Counted from the first letter of the stretch, positions 42,154-51,907 are shown. The stretch: DNA of 64,000 nt from Gemmatimonadota bacterium (GCA_028874335.1 JAPPJY010000075.1:29214-93213), one strand, 5' to 3'. Notes: a model not told the origin generated them from the letters alone. Translations and numbers: made by a program.

Positions 42154-43908
42154 ATGGAATTCCATATGACCCTGGATTTCAGGGACGATTTCACGGCGAC
42201 GTCGGTCCCATGGACCCCTGAACGGTTGCGGGAATATATCCGCCTCGTCGCCGATCTGGGCATGAAGGGCATTCATTGGGTTGAGATGGGGAACCGGGAC
42301 ATGGGCAAGTGGGACAGGGGTTCCTCCACCGATCTGATGGGCGGGGCCCGCGCGTTCGTGGAAGCCGTTCCGGATCCACTCGCGTTGGTGTGCGAAGAGG
42401 CCCATCGCATCGGATTGAGAGTCTACGCGGTACACAAGATAAACGACATGGCCAGCTTCGGACCGGGACGGTTTTATCCTATTGGAACGGCGCCTGACGT
42501 GTTACCGGGCATACCCCAGATCGGCGGCTCGGGCCAGATGGCGTTCCGGTGGCTTCGCGAACGTCCCGACCGCCGCGTGGAGATTCACCCGTCTTTATTA
42601 GAAGCGCCTGGTGTTCGGAAACCCGTGCGGACCGTTCGCCTCTGGCACGAAGCAAAGCGCCTGCAGGGGGTTCCTGACATCGAGTTGTTTGTCAGCGAGA
42701 CGAATGCGCGATACACGCCCTATCAGGGCTGCATCCGGGTCGACGTTTCCGTGCGCAGAAGAAGGCCGCCGGTATTTGCGCCCGCGCCCGAGAAGCGTTT
42801 CGCCGACGAAGGAGAATTCGCCTGTATCGAGATTTCCGGACTGGAAATATCTCAGCCGTTTTTCTGTCTCCGTTTCTCCGGCCCCGTCGGCGTGACGAAC
42901 ACGCTGACGGCACTCCTGGAAGTCGAGGACGTTGCGGGTGCGCCCGTCGTCTTCACCCCGGGATTTTCTTCCAGGTCCGACTACTCGAGGCCTCTCGGAA
43001 CGTTTGAGGAGGCCGGCATCGGGTTTGACGCCAACTGGCTCATTCCGTTCGAAAACCATCCCGGTGGACACGACTGGCAACACTCCGCGGGAAGGTACAG
43101 GCTGAACGTGGACAAGGTACCGTTCATAGGAATCGCACGGGGAAGAAACCGGTTTCTGACTTCAACAGTCGAACTCGGGTATCCGGATGTCAGACAGTGG
43201 CTGCTCGACATCGTCCACTATGAAATCGACGCGGGATGCGACGGGGTTGACATCCGTGTCGAAAGTCATACGCAGAATTTGGATTTCGAGAATTACGGAT
43301 TCGGGAAACCCGTTGTCGAAGCGTTTCGCGATCGATATGGCGTGGACATTACGCGGGAATCGTTCGATCGGGGCGCCTGGCGGGAATTGCGAGGGGAGTA
43401 TTTCGATCTGTTCCTGAAGGCCGCATCTGAACTGATCCGGTCGCATGGAAAGGAATCATGGGTCCACCTCACGGCGTATCCGAGCATGGATCGGGAGCCC
43501 CGGCAGCAAAGCCTGGATCAGATTTACTGGAACTGGCGGAGATGGCTGGCGGAAGGCTGGGTGGACGTCGTGAATTTCAAACGGTTTCAGGCGAGAAACC
43601 TCTCGGCCGGGCAACAGGCGGCAATCGACCGTTTCTATCGAAAGGCGCTGCATTTCTGCAATGAGCTTGGACTGCGAATGGCCTACACGCCCAATCCGAG
43701 ATTCGAGGGCATGCGCGCGGAGGAATTCGTGGATATGGAACTGCGGAATATCCGTCGTATCGCCGCCGACGGATTCGACGTCTACAACTTCTATGAGGGT
43801 TGTACATACATTCGTCTGACCGAAAACGGCTTTAAAGTCGACGCGGAAAGACTGTGGCGAGAGGTCCGCGAATGGAACCGGAATGCCGGTCTACCGCCGA
43901 GCCAGTAA
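42154..43908 (+). CDS. Glycoside-hydrolase-like protein with TIM-barrel core
   Basis: A 584-residue protein; the C-terminal and N-terminal parts look like glycoside hydrolase TIM-barrel (GHL10-like): 'MKGIHWVEMGNRDMGKW', 'RVYAVHKINDMASFG', 'IDAGCDGVDIRVESHTQ' and 'GWVDVVNFKRFQARN'. A beta-rich insertion of about 170 residues (about 130-290) interrupts the barrel. Substrate unknown; it may cleave or rearrange a glycan. ATG 42154 is preferred (GAGAGG seven bases upstream) over the open frame at 42085, which has no ribosome binding site. Divergent from the importer operon and followed after 53 bases by another glycoside-hydrolase-like gene. Confidence 0.68.
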   Translation: MEFHMTLDFRDDFTATSVPWTPERLREYIRLVADLGMKGIHWVEMGNRDMGKWDRGSSTDLMGGARAFVEAVPDPLALVCEEAHRIGLRVYAVHKINDMASFGPGRFYPIGTAPDVLPGIPQIGGSGQMAFRWLRERPDRRVEIHPSLLEAPGVRKPVRTVRLWHEAKRLQGVPDIELFVSETNARYTPYQGCIRVDVSVRRRRPPVFAPAPEKRFADEGEFACIEISGLEISQPFFCLRFSGPVGVTNTLTALLEVEDVAGAPVVFTPGFSSRSDYSRPLGTFEEAGIGFDANWLIPFENHPGGHDWQHSAGRYRLNVDKVPFIGIARGRNRFLTSTVELGYPDVRQWLLDIVHYEIDAGCDGVDIRVESHTQNLDFENYGFGKPVVEAFRDRYGVDITRESFDRGAWRELRGEYFDLFLKAASELIRSHGKESWVHLTAYPSMDREPRQQSLDQIYWNWRRWLAEGWVDVVNFKRFQARNLSAGQQAAIDRFYRKALHFCNELGLRMAYTPNPRFEGMRAEEFVDMELRNIRRIAADGFDVYNFYEGCTYIRLTENGFKVDAERLWREVREWNRNAGLPPSQ

Positions 43909-43961
43909 CCGCTCTTGACCGATGGCTTTCGCCGTCGGCCGTAATCAGGGGAGTCTGAGCG

Positions 43962-45509
43962 ATGCCGAATCAAGTCATCGACGTGGGATCCGGAAAGCAA
44001 CTGTTCGTGGATTCGAAGTTCGTCGAATCCAGCGCGGGTGTCACATTTGCCATGAATCCGCCCTATCAGGCGGACGATCCGGTACTGAAGCCGGACGAAG
44101 CCTGGGAGCAGCGGCCCGGGACGAGTTACGGGATTTACAGCAGCGTTCTCAAAGACGTCGACGAAAGGGTCCGCGCCTGGTATCACGTTCGCATCGGCGA
44201 CTACCGGTCCGGCCGCGACGAAGCCCACGTCGCCTACGCCCAGTCTGCCGATGGCATCCATTTTAACAAACCGGTCCTGAATCTGTTTGATTCCGGCGGC
44301 ACAACGGAGAACAACGTTGTCATCCCAGGTAAAATCGGGGGAAGTTCCGTCTGGATCGATCCTCACGCGTTACCTGACTCCCGCTACCGGAACCAGGCAA
44401 AGGTGTATTCGCCGCCCGAGGTATGGGGCCATCTGCACATGCACGGATCGCCTGACGGGATTCACTGGAAGCTGGCGCGCGACGTCCGGCTCAGCCGGGG
44501 CGGTTGGGATACGCAGACCGTCGTGTTCTGGGACCCGCCGGTCGGGCGCTACGCGATGTATACCCGGCACTGGTTCGCGAAGCGCCATGGCACTGCCGGT
44601 GGCAATCTCAATTACCGGACGGTGCGCCGGCTGGAGTCTGAGGACCTGAAGGAGTGGGGCAATCAGCGAATCGTCATGCGGCCCGACGACGCGGATATGG
44701 ATTCCTATGAGACGCCTTCTTCCCTTTGCCCCGAAGGACCGGAGAAACCTTACGGACGGGTACCGGTGGACTATTACGGCGCTCTGGTATTCAAATATCC
44801 GGACCCCGATGGTGTCTATATCATGCTGGCCAATGCAAACTGGTACTGGTTCGACCGTGAGCCGATTGTCACCGTTGTGCGGGACGATATGGGCGTTGCG
44901 AGGGAAGAAACCCAAAGAATCTACGGCCCCAGTCGTTTCGACGCCCGGTTATCCGTCAGCCGCGACGGCATCGACTTTCAGCGATGCGGCGGGCGCAAGG
45001 CGTTCCTCAAGCCCGGCAGGGAGGGGAGTTTCTCTTCCCGCATGGTCTGGGCGATGCCGCATCCCGTGCGGATGGGCGACGAGTTGTGGATCTATTACAG
45101 CGGCACGAACCGGGATCACGACGGCGTGGTCGACCCGGCTGCAGGGAGGCATCTGAGCGGAATCGGCCGCGCCGTGATGCGGCTGGACGGCTTCGTATCG
45201 GCGGATGCCGGCTACGGAGGCGGCGAGCTTGTCACGCCCGCGATTCGATTTGAGGGCACGCGGCTGGAGTTGAATCTGGATACCGGGGGGGGAGGTTCCG
45301 TAAAGGTGGAGTTGCAGGATCATCTCGGCCGGCCGATCGGGAATTACGCCGAAGCGGACGCGTCCTGGCTCTGCGGCAACTCCGTCCGGATGCCCGTGCG
45401 CTGGGGCGACCGGACGGACGTTGGCGAACTGTCCGGAAGGCCGATCAGGATACGTTTCGTCATGCGCGACTGCAAGTTGTATGCGTTTCAGTTCACGGCG
45501 CCCGGGTGA
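43962..45509 (+). CDS. Five-bladed propeller, glycoside hydrolase-like protein (GH43/GH32-like)
   Basis: A 515-residue protein with propeller signatures: 'SYGIYSSVLKDVDERVRAWYH', 'DEAHVAYAQSADGIHF', 'VWIDPHALPDSRYRNQAKVY', 'ARLSVSRDGIDFQRCGG', 'GDELWIYYSGTNRDHDGVVD'. Similar proteins in Planctomycetota and Lentisphaerota are annotated as glycosyl hydrolase-like. The C-terminal region is a beta-sandwich ('FEGTRLELNLDTGGGGSVKVEL'). No signal peptide is visible. GGGGAG upstream supports ATG 43962. Probably cotranscribed with the preceding gene. Substrate unassigned. Confidence 0.7.
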   Translation: MPNQVIDVGSGKQLFVDSKFVESSAGVTFAMNPPYQADDPVLKPDEAWEQRPGTSYGIYSSVLKDVDERVRAWYHVRIGDYRSGRDEAHVAYAQSADGIHFNKPVLNLFDSGGTTENNVVIPGKIGGSSVWIDPHALPDSRYRNQAKVYSPPEVWGHLHMHGSPDGIHWKLARDVRLSRGGWDTQTVVFWDPPVGRYAMYTRHWFAKRHGTAGGNLNYRTVRRLESEDLKEWGNQRIVMRPDDADMDSYETPSSLCPEGPEKPYGRVPVDYYGALVFKYPDPDGVYIMLANANWYWFDREPIVTVVRDDMGVAREETQRIYGPSRFDARLSVSRDGIDFQRCGGRKAFLKPGREGSFSSRMVWAMPHPVRMGDELWIYYSGTNRDHDGVVDPAAGRHLSGIGRAVMRLDGFVSADAGYGGGELVTPAIRFEGTRLELNLDTGGGGSVKVELQDHLGRPIGNYAEADASWLCGNSVRMPVRWGDRTDVGELSGRPIRIRFVMRDCKLYAFQFTAPG

Positions 45510-45611
45510 TTCCGGTCGTGCCGAAGCAAGTGGGATGTGAAAACGCGTATCCATCTACGGTGCTATGTTGTGCATCGATCATGTTTGCCCCGACAGACCC
45601 TGGAGGATGAC

Positions 45612-46070
45612 ATGGCTGTTTATGAAGTCGAGATCAAGTCCGTCGAGCCGGTCCTGGTCGCGTCCCGGCGCGAGTCCATTCCGGACTACGGCGCCATCGG
45701 TTCGGCCATGAACCGAATATATAACGAGGTCGTCTCGTACATCGGCGAACAAAACGGAAACATCCGGGGACCGGGAATCACAATCTGGCACGGTCCCCTG
45801 GACGCGGAGGCGGCGCTGCCGATTGATCGTCCAATGCCGGACGGTGATCGCGTCACGGTACGGGAGTTGCCGGGAGAAGAAATGGCGTGCCTGGTTCACC
45901 ACGGACCTTTCGACGGGTTCCGAAACGCGTACGAAGCCGTACGACAATGGATCCGTGAAAACGACTACCGGATTACCGGTCCCAGCAGGGAGGTCTACCT
46001 GCATTTCACGCCCGGTGGAGATCCGAAGGACTTCGTGACCGAAATCCAGTTTCCCGTCGCAGGAGCGTAG
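45612..46070 (+). CDS. GyrI-like small-molecule-binding protein
   Basis: A 152-residue stand-alone GyrI-like/AraC-type effector-binding domain: 'VEIKSVEPVLVASRRESIPD', 'IGSAMNRIYNEVVSYIGEQN', 'LDAEAALPIDRPMPDGDRVT' and 'PSREVYLHFTPGGDPKDF'. The family binds hydrophobic or cationic small molecules and some members hydrolyse acyl compounds. GGAGG six bases before ATG 45612 supports the start; the open frame from 45537 is not needed. No DNA-binding domain is attached. It converges with the epimerase gene at 46111. Confidence 0.78.
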   Translation: MAVYEVEIKSVEPVLVASRRESIPDYGAIGSAMNRIYNEVVSYIGEQNGNIRGPGITIWHGPLDAEAALPIDRPMPDGDRVTVRELPGEEMACLVHHGPFDGFRNAYEAVRQWIRENDYRITGPSREVYLHFTPGGDPKDFVTEIQFPVAGA

Positions 46071-46110
46071 GCTCCGGGATACGTCGCCCATCAGTCCGTT
46101 GATCGAACGC

Positions 46111-46929
46111 TCAGGCGTGTCTTTCCAGGAGCGCTTTGCTCTTCAGCACGCCCTCGCGGTCGTCGGTTTTGCCCTCGTACTCAATACCGTAGGGGTTGTC
46201 ATAGCCCGCTTCTCTCAGGATGCCGATGGCGGCGGCGCAGTCGATTTCCCGCGACTCACCGTCGTCGGCGAAACTGAGGAATTTCGCGTGGGTCGCCCAG
46301 GCGTACGGGGCGACCCGCTGCAGGTTATCGAGCTTGTCGTCTTCCGGCGGCCAGTTGAGGAAGTCGGCGAGGACCCTGCAATAGTCGCTTCCTACGGCTT
46401 CCATGACACGCAGGATGTTGTCCGCCGATACCGACACGCCCCCATGATTCTCCATCATCAACCGGATGTCCGCCCCCGCGCAAAGATCCGCGAGTTCGCC
46501 AAAGCTCTCGATGCATTGTCCAATATGGGTTTCGGTAACCGGCTCGCCCCAGGCGGGGCCGCTGTTGGCCCGAAATGCGTTGCAGCCCAGCGCCAGACAG
46601 GCATCGATCCACTTCTTGTGGTTGTCAACGGCCTGTTTTCGATCCCTTTCGTTCGGCGAGGCAAGGTCGCCGTGGCCGTCTACGGCGACGTTCAGCAGCC
46701 GTACTCCCGAATCCCGGGCGCGTTGGCGCAGTTCGACGAGATACCCGGCGGCCAGGCGGCTCCTCGCGGGGTTGTCCGAATCGGCGTATACGAAGAAGGG
46801 GCTGTTGAGTTCCAGCAGACGAATGTCGAATTCTTCAACGGCGAGAGCGGGAAAGTCAAGAAGGCGCAAGGGGTTCTCGGAATCCCTGAACCGCCGGTGA
46901 AGACTCCATCCCGCAAGTGAGATTTCCAT
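46111..46929 (-). CDS. Sugar phosphate isomerase/epimerase (TIM barrel)
   Basis: A 272-residue xylose-isomerase-like barrel. It begins 'MEISLAGWSLHRRF' and shows 'IRLMMENHGGVSVSADN' (metal Glu), 'YCRVLADFLNWPPEDDKLDN' (Asp), 'ATHAKFLSFADDGES' (His/Lys) and 'YDNPYGIEYEGKTDDREG' (Glu). ATG 46929 has GGAGG nine bases upstream. It is transcribed toward the GyrI-like gene. A hyphenated GCGGGA/TCCCGC inverted repeat 50 bases upstream (46979-46998) overlaps a TATATT-like sequence and may be an operator or promoter. Substrate unknown. Confidence 0.83.
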   Translation of the reverse strand: MEISLAGWSLHRRFRDSENPLRLLDFPALAVEEFDIRLLELNSPFFVYADSDNPARSRLAAGYLVELRQRARDSGVRLLNVAVDGHGDLASPNERDRKQAVDNHKKWIDACLALGCNAFRANSGPAWGEPVTETHIGQCIESFGELADLCAGADIRLMMENHGGVSVSADNILRVMEAVGSDYCRVLADFLNWPPEDDKLDNLQRVAPYAWATHAKFLSFADDGESREIDCAAAIGILREAGYDNPYGIEYEGKTDDREGVLKSKALLERHA

Positions 46930-46978
46930 GGTGTTGCCTCCGTCATTGGATCGGGTTTGCGCTTGCTTTTGAAGGGGC

Positions 46979-46998
46979 GCGGGAATATAATATCCCGC
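46979..46998 (-). promoter_or_regulatory. Inverted repeat overlapping a -10-like box upstream of the epimerase gene
   Basis: GCGGGA and TCCCGC flank an 8-base AT centre that contains TATATT on the minus strand. It lies 50 bases before the epimerase ATG. It could be a repressor site over a promoter; no matching -35 is certain. Confidence 0.3.
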
Positions 46999-47102
46999 CG
47001 CATGCGATGCCAGCGCTACGTTTTCGTTCTGCGTACCGCACCGGATCGGCGGGGACGTTCATCGGGACGCGCGGACCCGCCGATCGCCGCGTTCCAGCGG
47101 TT

Positions 47103-47303
47103 AACCTCAATCTGAAAAAAACAGCAACGCGGCGACGCGATAAAACCCTCCGAAACGGGGCGCTATCGACGTAAAGAAGGACGTTTATTCCCTTCACGTC
47201 CAGAGACCTGGTGTATCCTGGTAATCAGCAGTCTAATCGCCTTTATTTACAAGCACATATTCGAATTAACGTCCCCGAAGACTTACGAATCAAGGTTAAC
47301 CTC
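47103..47303 (+). repeat. MITE-like repeat family A, copy 2
   Basis: About 201 bp, close to copy 1 (8575-8770) in the same orientation. The match runs from AACCTCAAT through GAAAAAAACAGCAACG, GATAAAACCCTCC, GGTGTATCCTGG, TTTATTTACAAGCACATAT and AACGTCCCCGAAG to GGTTAACC. It occupies half of the 415-base space between the epimerase and gamma-glutamyltransferase genes. No open reading frame of note. The rest of the gap (46930-47102, 47304-47344) has only the promoters. Confidence 0.82.
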
Positions 47304-47344
47304 ACAAGTGTGAGTTTTCGCCGTAGCAACTGAAAGGAGATCCC

Positions 47345-48913
47345 GTGAAGGGCATGGTTTCAGCGCCCCAGCCGCTGGCGGTAGACGCCGGTGTCAGGGT
47401 ACTGGTCGATGGCGGGAATGCCGTCGACGCGGCTGTAACGGCGGCATTTGTCCAGATGGTGACCACGCCGCGCAGCTGCGGCGTTGGCGGCTTCGGGATG
47501 ATGTACATCCATACGCCTGCGACCGATACCATTCTGGATTTTCACGGGAAGGCGGGCGCGCGGGTTCGGCCGGATATGTGGGAGCATGAGATTCTCCGTG
47601 AGAATGCCACGGGCTACGGATACGCGCTGAGGGGTCAGGTCAACGATCGCGGCCACGGCGCGGTGACGACACCCGGCACGGTGGCCGGACTCTTCATGGC
47701 TCAGACTGACTACGGGTCCATGCCGTGGCGAACGACTCTCCAGCCTGGCATCGCGGTTGCAGCCGGCGGTTACGAGGTGACCCGCGCGGCGGCGGCCGCC
47801 TGGAAACAGATTCCAACTCCCGAGACCACACCCTGGACAACGGTAGCTGAGTCGCCCCACGAAGGCGGGGGCGAGCTGATTGCCAACCCGGATATGGCCA
47901 GGACGTTTTCGGTGTTGGCCGAGGGCGGTAAAGAGGTATTCTATCGCGGGGATATGGCCGGAACAATCGCTGAAGACATGGAGAAGGGCGGGGGATTCGT
48001 GACGCTGGAAGACCTGAACCGGTACGAGGTGACGGTAACCTCGCCGCTGCATTCACGGTATCGTGACTATACCGTCGCCTCCAATCAGCCTCCCGGCGGC
48101 GGGTTGACCATTCTGCAGATGCTCAAGATCCTCGAGGGTTACGACCTTTCGGATATGGTGCATCTTTCCGCGGAATACGTGTATACCGTGGCCATGGCGA
48201 TGAAGGCTGCCTGGACGGACCGGGCGAACCTGATCGGAGACCCCGCATTTGTGGACGTTCCCGTGGAGGATCTGCTGTCCGAAGAACGCGCCGCCGCCTG
48301 GCGCCGGCACATCGATGCCCGGAAAGAAATCACCATCCCGCGATGGCGCCCGCAGGAGCCGCCCAGTACCACTCATATTTCCGTTGTGGATCAGTGGCGT
48401 AACGTGGTTGGGCTCACCCACTCGCTGGGATCGGGTTCGGATGTGATTACGCCTGGACTGGGCTTCATGTACAATAACTGTATGAACTGTTTCAACCCCG
48501 TGCCCGGGCAGGTGAATTCAATCGAGCCGGGCAAGTCGAGAACGACGGGTATGGCGCCGACGCTGGTGAAGGCGGGTGACCAGCCCTTATTCACTGTTGG
48601 CGCGCCCGGGGGTACGCGGATTGTGACCGGGATTCTGCACGCCATTCTGAACGTGATCGACCACGGAATGTCGGCCACCGAGGCGATCGCGGCCCCCAGG
48701 TTCGATTGCCAGAGCGACGTAATCGTCGCCCACTCCAGAATTGCGCCTTCCGCCTGCGAGGGCGTCAGGGCGATGGGCCACGAGGTCCATTCCATGCTGG
48801 ACGGCTACGGCGGAATTGCGTCCGTACACGGCATCATTCTCGATCCGGTAACGGGAACCCTCGACGGGGGAGCCGATCCCGGTTCTCCCGGGATGGCGAT
48901 GGCCGCAAATTGA
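47345..48913 (+). CDS. ggt: Gamma-glutamyltransferase family protein
   Basis: A 522-residue Ntn-hydrolase precursor. The autocleavage/nucleophile Thr is Thr342 in 'STTHISVVDQWRNVVGLTHS' (E. coli GGT: TTHYSVVD). The N-terminal half has the gamma-glutamyl binding and 'SAPQPLAVDAGVRVLVDGGN' opening; the C-terminal part holds 'GFMYNNCMNCFNPVPGQVNS' and 'LFTVGAPGGTRIVTGILHAI'. No signal peptide, so cytoplasmic or GGT-like rather than the periplasmic glutathione enzyme. GTG 47345 has AAAGGAGA six bases upstream and lies 41 bases after a family A repeat. The family hydrolyses or transfers gamma-glutamyl groups; some bacterial members act on other amides. Confidence 0.85.
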   Translation: MKGMVSAPQPLAVDAGVRVLVDGGNAVDAAVTAAFVQMVTTPRSCGVGGFGMMYIHTPATDTILDFHGKAGARVRPDMWEHEILRENATGYGYALRGQVNDRGHGAVTTPGTVAGLFMAQTDYGSMPWRTTLQPGIAVAAGGYEVTRAAAAAWKQIPTPETTPWTTVAESPHEGGGELIANPDMARTFSVLAEGGKEVFYRGDMAGTIAEDMEKGGGFVTLEDLNRYEVTVTSPLHSRYRDYTVASNQPPGGGLTILQMLKILEGYDLSDMVHLSAEYVYTVAMAMKAAWTDRANLIGDPAFVDVPVEDLLSEERAAAWRRHIDARKEITIPRWRPQEPPSTTHISVVDQWRNVVGLTHSLGSGSDVITPGLGFMYNNCMNCFNPVPGQVNSIEPGKSRTTGMAPTLVKAGDQPLFTVGAPGGTRIVTGILHAILNVIDHGMSATEAIAAPRFDCQSDVIVAHSRIAPSACEGVRAMGHEVHSMLDGYGGIASVHGIILDPVTGTLDGGADPGSPGMAMAAN

Positions 48914-48992
48914 ACGCTCGACGTGACACGAGTCGGCGGAACCCTGATCTTCCCGGAGTCGCGCAATGCGCAGTTGAAGAATCGAACCCGGT

Positions 48993-49016
48993 CCACCCTG
49001 ACGTGAGGCAGGGTGG
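48993..49016 (+). terminator. Hairpin between ggt and the aminotransferase gene
   Basis: CCACCCTG (48993-49000) and CAGGGTGG (49009-49016) form a perfect 8-bp stem with an 8-base loop, 79 bases after the ggt stop. No T run follows, so its terminator role is doubtful. Confidence 0.35.
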
Positions 49017-49115
49017 TCTGCCCGGGTTGCAGACCGGAGTCAATCCTCATCCACAACGAACGTCAGCCTGGAGCTATCCGGCAAGCTCACAACCAAAACC
49101 TGGAAAGGAAAGAGG

Positions 49116-50315
49116 ATGTTCGAAACGCTCGAGATGGCGCCCGCGGACCCGATTCTGGGGTTGACCGCGGCGTTCAAACAGGATACGAACCCCGATCGAA
49201 TCAACCTCGGCGTGGGGGTCTACAAGGACGGCGACGGCAACACGCCCGTTTTCAACTCCGTGCAACGTGCGGAAGCCCGGATCCTCGACCGGCAGACCAC
49301 GAAGGACTATCTGCTGATTTCGGGCGCGCCCGAATACGCGGCGGTAGTACAGGCCCTGTTGTTCGGACCGGAGCACGAAATCGTCACCGGACAACGGGCG
49401 GCCACGGTTCACGCGCCAGGGGGGACCGGAGGACTGCGCGTTGCAGGCGACTTCGTCCACAAGCTGTATCCGGAGGCGAAAATCTGGTTGAGCGATCCGA
49501 CCTGGGCGAACCATCCCAATATCTACGCACACGCCGGGGTGGCCGTTGAAACGTATCCTTATTTCGAGATGGAGACGAATGATCTCGATTTCGACGCGAT
49601 GCGCGACGCCTTGAAGAACGTCCCCGAGGGGGATGTCGTACTGTTGCACGGCTGTTGTCACAATCCCACCGGGATCGATCCCACGCCCGAACAATGGGAG
49701 GAGATCGCGGATGTGGCAGGCGCGCGCGGATGGATCCCTCTGGTGGATTTTGCCTATCATGGGCTGGGGGACGGGCTCGAGCAAGACAGACGGGGACTGA
49801 TGGCGTTTTGCCGATCGTGCGCAGAGTTGATGGTGTCAAGTTCATTTTCGAAGAATTTCGGCCTGTATAACGAGCGTGTCGGCGCGCTTACCGTCGTGGC
49901 ATCCACTCCGGAGGCGGCCAACGCGCTCATGAGCCAGGTGTTGATCTGTATCCGCGCCAACTACTCGAATCCACCGGCCCACGGTGCGGCCATCGTGACG
50001 GAGGTGCTGAATGACTCCGGACTTCGCCCGCAGTGGGAGGACGAAGTGGCCCAGATGAGGAACCGGATCAATCGAATGAGGGCGCTATTCGTGGATACCC
50101 TGGAGAGGAAGGGCGTTCGTCGAGATTTTTCCTTTATCGCCCGGCAGCGGGGGATGTTCTCATTTTCGGGGTTGACCGGCCGGCAAGTGGACGCCCTGCG
50201 GGAGGAATACGCGATCTATATGGTGGGTTCGGGGCGGATAAACGTCGCTGGAATCACCGAGGCGAACATCGACTATCTCTGTGAATCGATCGCAGCCGTG
50301 CTTCGGCGGTCGTAG
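49116..50315 (+). CDS. Aspartate/aromatic aminotransferase (class I)
   Basis: A 399-residue fold-type I aminotransferase of the E. coli AspC/TyrB subgroup: 'INLGVGVYKDGDGNTPVFNSV', 'PTWANHPNIYAHAG', 'LLHGCCHNPTGIDPTPEQW', 'PLVDFAYHGLGDGLEQD' (PLP-stacking Asp/Tyr) and the Schiff-base lysine in 'VSSSFSKNFGLYNERVG'. The usual substrate pair is aspartate/oxaloacetate with 2-oxoglutarate. AAAGGAAAGAGG precedes ATG 49116. It follows the gamma-glutamyltransferase gene and precedes a PHP protein, hence perhaps supplies or uses amino groups. Whether aspartate or aromatic cannot be read. Confidence 0.87.
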   Translation: MFETLEMAPADPILGLTAAFKQDTNPDRINLGVGVYKDGDGNTPVFNSVQRAEARILDRQTTKDYLLISGAPEYAAVVQALLFGPEHEIVTGQRAATVHAPGGTGGLRVAGDFVHKLYPEAKIWLSDPTWANHPNIYAHAGVAVETYPYFEMETNDLDFDAMRDALKNVPEGDVVLLHGCCHNPTGIDPTPEQWEEIADVAGARGWIPLVDFAYHGLGDGLEQDRRGLMAFCRSCAELMVSSSFSKNFGLYNERVGALTVVASTPEAANALMSQVLICIRANYSNPPAHGAAIVTEVLNDSGLRPQWEDEVAQMRNRINRMRALFVDTLERKGVRRDFSFIARQRGMFSFSGLTGRQVDALREEYAIYMVGSGRINVAGITEANIDYLCESIAAVLRRS

Positions 50316-50404
50316 TGTACGAAAGCCGGCCTGCGCGGGGTAACGGCTTCCCTGTCGGATTCGACTGCCGCGAAACCGGCATACAAACCACTGGTGACCG
50401 ATAG

Positions 50405-51907
50405 ATGGAAGATTCGCTGTATTGGGGTGACCTCCACGCGCACTGTGCGATCAGCTATGGCTACGGCAGTCTCGAAAGGGCGTTCAGGCTGGCGAACGAG
50501 CATCTGGACTTCTGTTCGGTGGTGGGGCACGCAACCTGGCACGACATGCCGGTCGATCGGGAACGCCACGGCTTCATTATCGATTACCACCGGGAGGGTT
50601 TCGACCGGCTGAGGCGAAACTGGCCGCGCGTGCAGGAAACGGTACGGAAACACAACCGGCCGGGGCGGTTTGTCTCCTTTCTGGGTTACGAGTGGCACTC
50701 CTGCGCCTTCGGCGACCACAACGTCTACTATCCGGACGATTGTGGTGAAATCGTCGAACGCAACAGCCTTGAGGAACTGGATGAGGCCTTCGAGGGGCAG
50801 GATGTCATGATCCACCCCCACCACATCGGCTATGGTGCGGGCTTCAGGGGAATCAACTGGTCGCACTTCAGCTCACGACGGTCGCCGGCCGTCGAGATCT
50901 TCTCCGGGCACGGCGGGTCCGAGCGGGACGGCGGTCCATATCCGATGTACCACACCATGGGCCCCAGACAATATCGGGGCACTGTGGCGCACGGACTCGA
51001 GCTGGGTCACCGGTTCGGGTTTCTGGGTGGTACGGATCATCATGGCGGATATCCGGGGCATTACGGCGAGGGAAGAACCGGCGTGTACGCGCCGGAACTC
51101 ACCCGGCAGGCGATCTGGGACGCGATCCGCGCAAGGCGATGTTACGCGGTGACCGGGGATCGCATCGGGCTGCGGTTTTCCGTCAACGACGCGGCGATGG
51201 GCGAGGAAACCCGGGGGACCGGCGCCCGCGAAATCCGGGTGTCCGTCAGTGGAGCCGATGCGCTGGATCGAATAGAGGTCATCAGGAACAACCGTCCCCT
51301 GAAACGGGTTTTCGGGCCCGCGCCCGAGGTGGAGACGCCCGACCCGGTCCGGGCGAAGGTTCGGGTGGAATGGGGATGGGGCGACAAGGAGGAATGGATT
51401 CGGTGGGATGCGAGCGTGCGCCTGTCGGATGGCCGGCTGCTTTCCGTGGAACCATGTTTCACCGGGGATCCCGTTCTGGCGCCGTCGGCGGACGGAGGCA
51501 TTGCGGCAACCGGCGAGGAGCCCGTTCATGGGATCGTTGCGCAGGATGACCGGCACGTCGCGTGGTTTTCCCATACCCGGGGCAATGCGCACCCTTACCT
51601 GCGGGGGACGAACGCGCTGGTCCTGGAACTGAACGCCCCGCGCGCTGCGGCTCTGGAATTCAATGTCAACGGAAGGACGTGTCGATACCTGCTGAAGGAA
51701 CTCCTGGCGGGTTCCAGGAGCGAGTTCGTGAGGGGATGGCGTTCCGAGGCGATGCTCGTACACCGGGCGGTTCCCGAGGCCCGGCTGCGGACGACGCTTG
51801 TTTTTGAAGATGCAGAGCGGGAGTACGAGACCGACTTCTATTACGTACGGGTGGTGCAGGAGAATAACCAGTGGGCGTGGGCAAGTCCCATCTGGGTCTC
51901 GAGTTGA
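50405..51907 (+). CDS. PHP-domain metal-dependent phosphoesterase-like protein (DUF3604)
   Basis: A 500-residue protein with a DUF3604/PHP-type metal site at the N-terminus: 'WGDLHAHCAIS' (HxH), 'VVGHATWHDM', 'VSFLGYEWHSCAFGDHN', 'VMIHPHHIGY' and 'GFLGGTDHHGGYPGHYG' supply the His/Asp ligands for a trinuclear-like centre. The remaining 230 residues are beta-rich ('AREIRVSVSGADALDRIEV'). The family occurs in polysaccharide and amide catabolic clusters with unclear reaction. ATG 50405 lacks a good ribosome binding site. Behind it lies a family A repeat, and the last gene of this run is the SDR at 52217. Confidence 0.78.
   Translation: MEDSLYWGDLHAHCAISYGYGSLERAFRLANEHLDFCSVVGHATWHDMPVDRERHGFIIDYHREGFDRLRRNWPRVQETVRKHNRPGRFVSFLGYEWHSCAFGDHNVYYPDDCGEIVERNSLEELDEAFEGQDVMIHPHHIGYGAGFRGINWSHFSSRRSPAVEIFSGHGGSERDGGPYPMYHTMGPRQYRGTVAHGLELGHRFGFLGGTDHHGGYPGHYGEGRTGVYAPELTRQAIWDAIRARRCYAVTGDRIGLRFSVNDAAMGEETRGTGAREIRVSVSGADALDRIEVIRNNRPLKRVFGPAPEVETPDPVRAKVRVEWGWGDKEEWIRWDASVRLSDGRLLSVEPCFTGDPVLAPSADGGIAATGEEPVHGIVAQDDRHVAWFSHTRGNAHPYLRGTNALVLELNAPRAAALEFNVNGRTCRYLLKELLAGSRSEFVRGWRSEAMLVHRAVPEARLRTTLVFEDAEREYETDFYYVRVVQENNQWAWASPIWVSS

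Noticed and set aside
41637..42272. N-terminal extension of the permease ORF back to 42272
   Set aside because: It is the out-of-frame shadow of the lectin-like gene, and permease homology begins at the GTG at 41636.
47103..47303. Repeat A considered as a CRISPR or a transposase gene
   Set aside because: Copies are dispersed and about 200 bp, with no spacers, and contain no open reading frame for a transposase.
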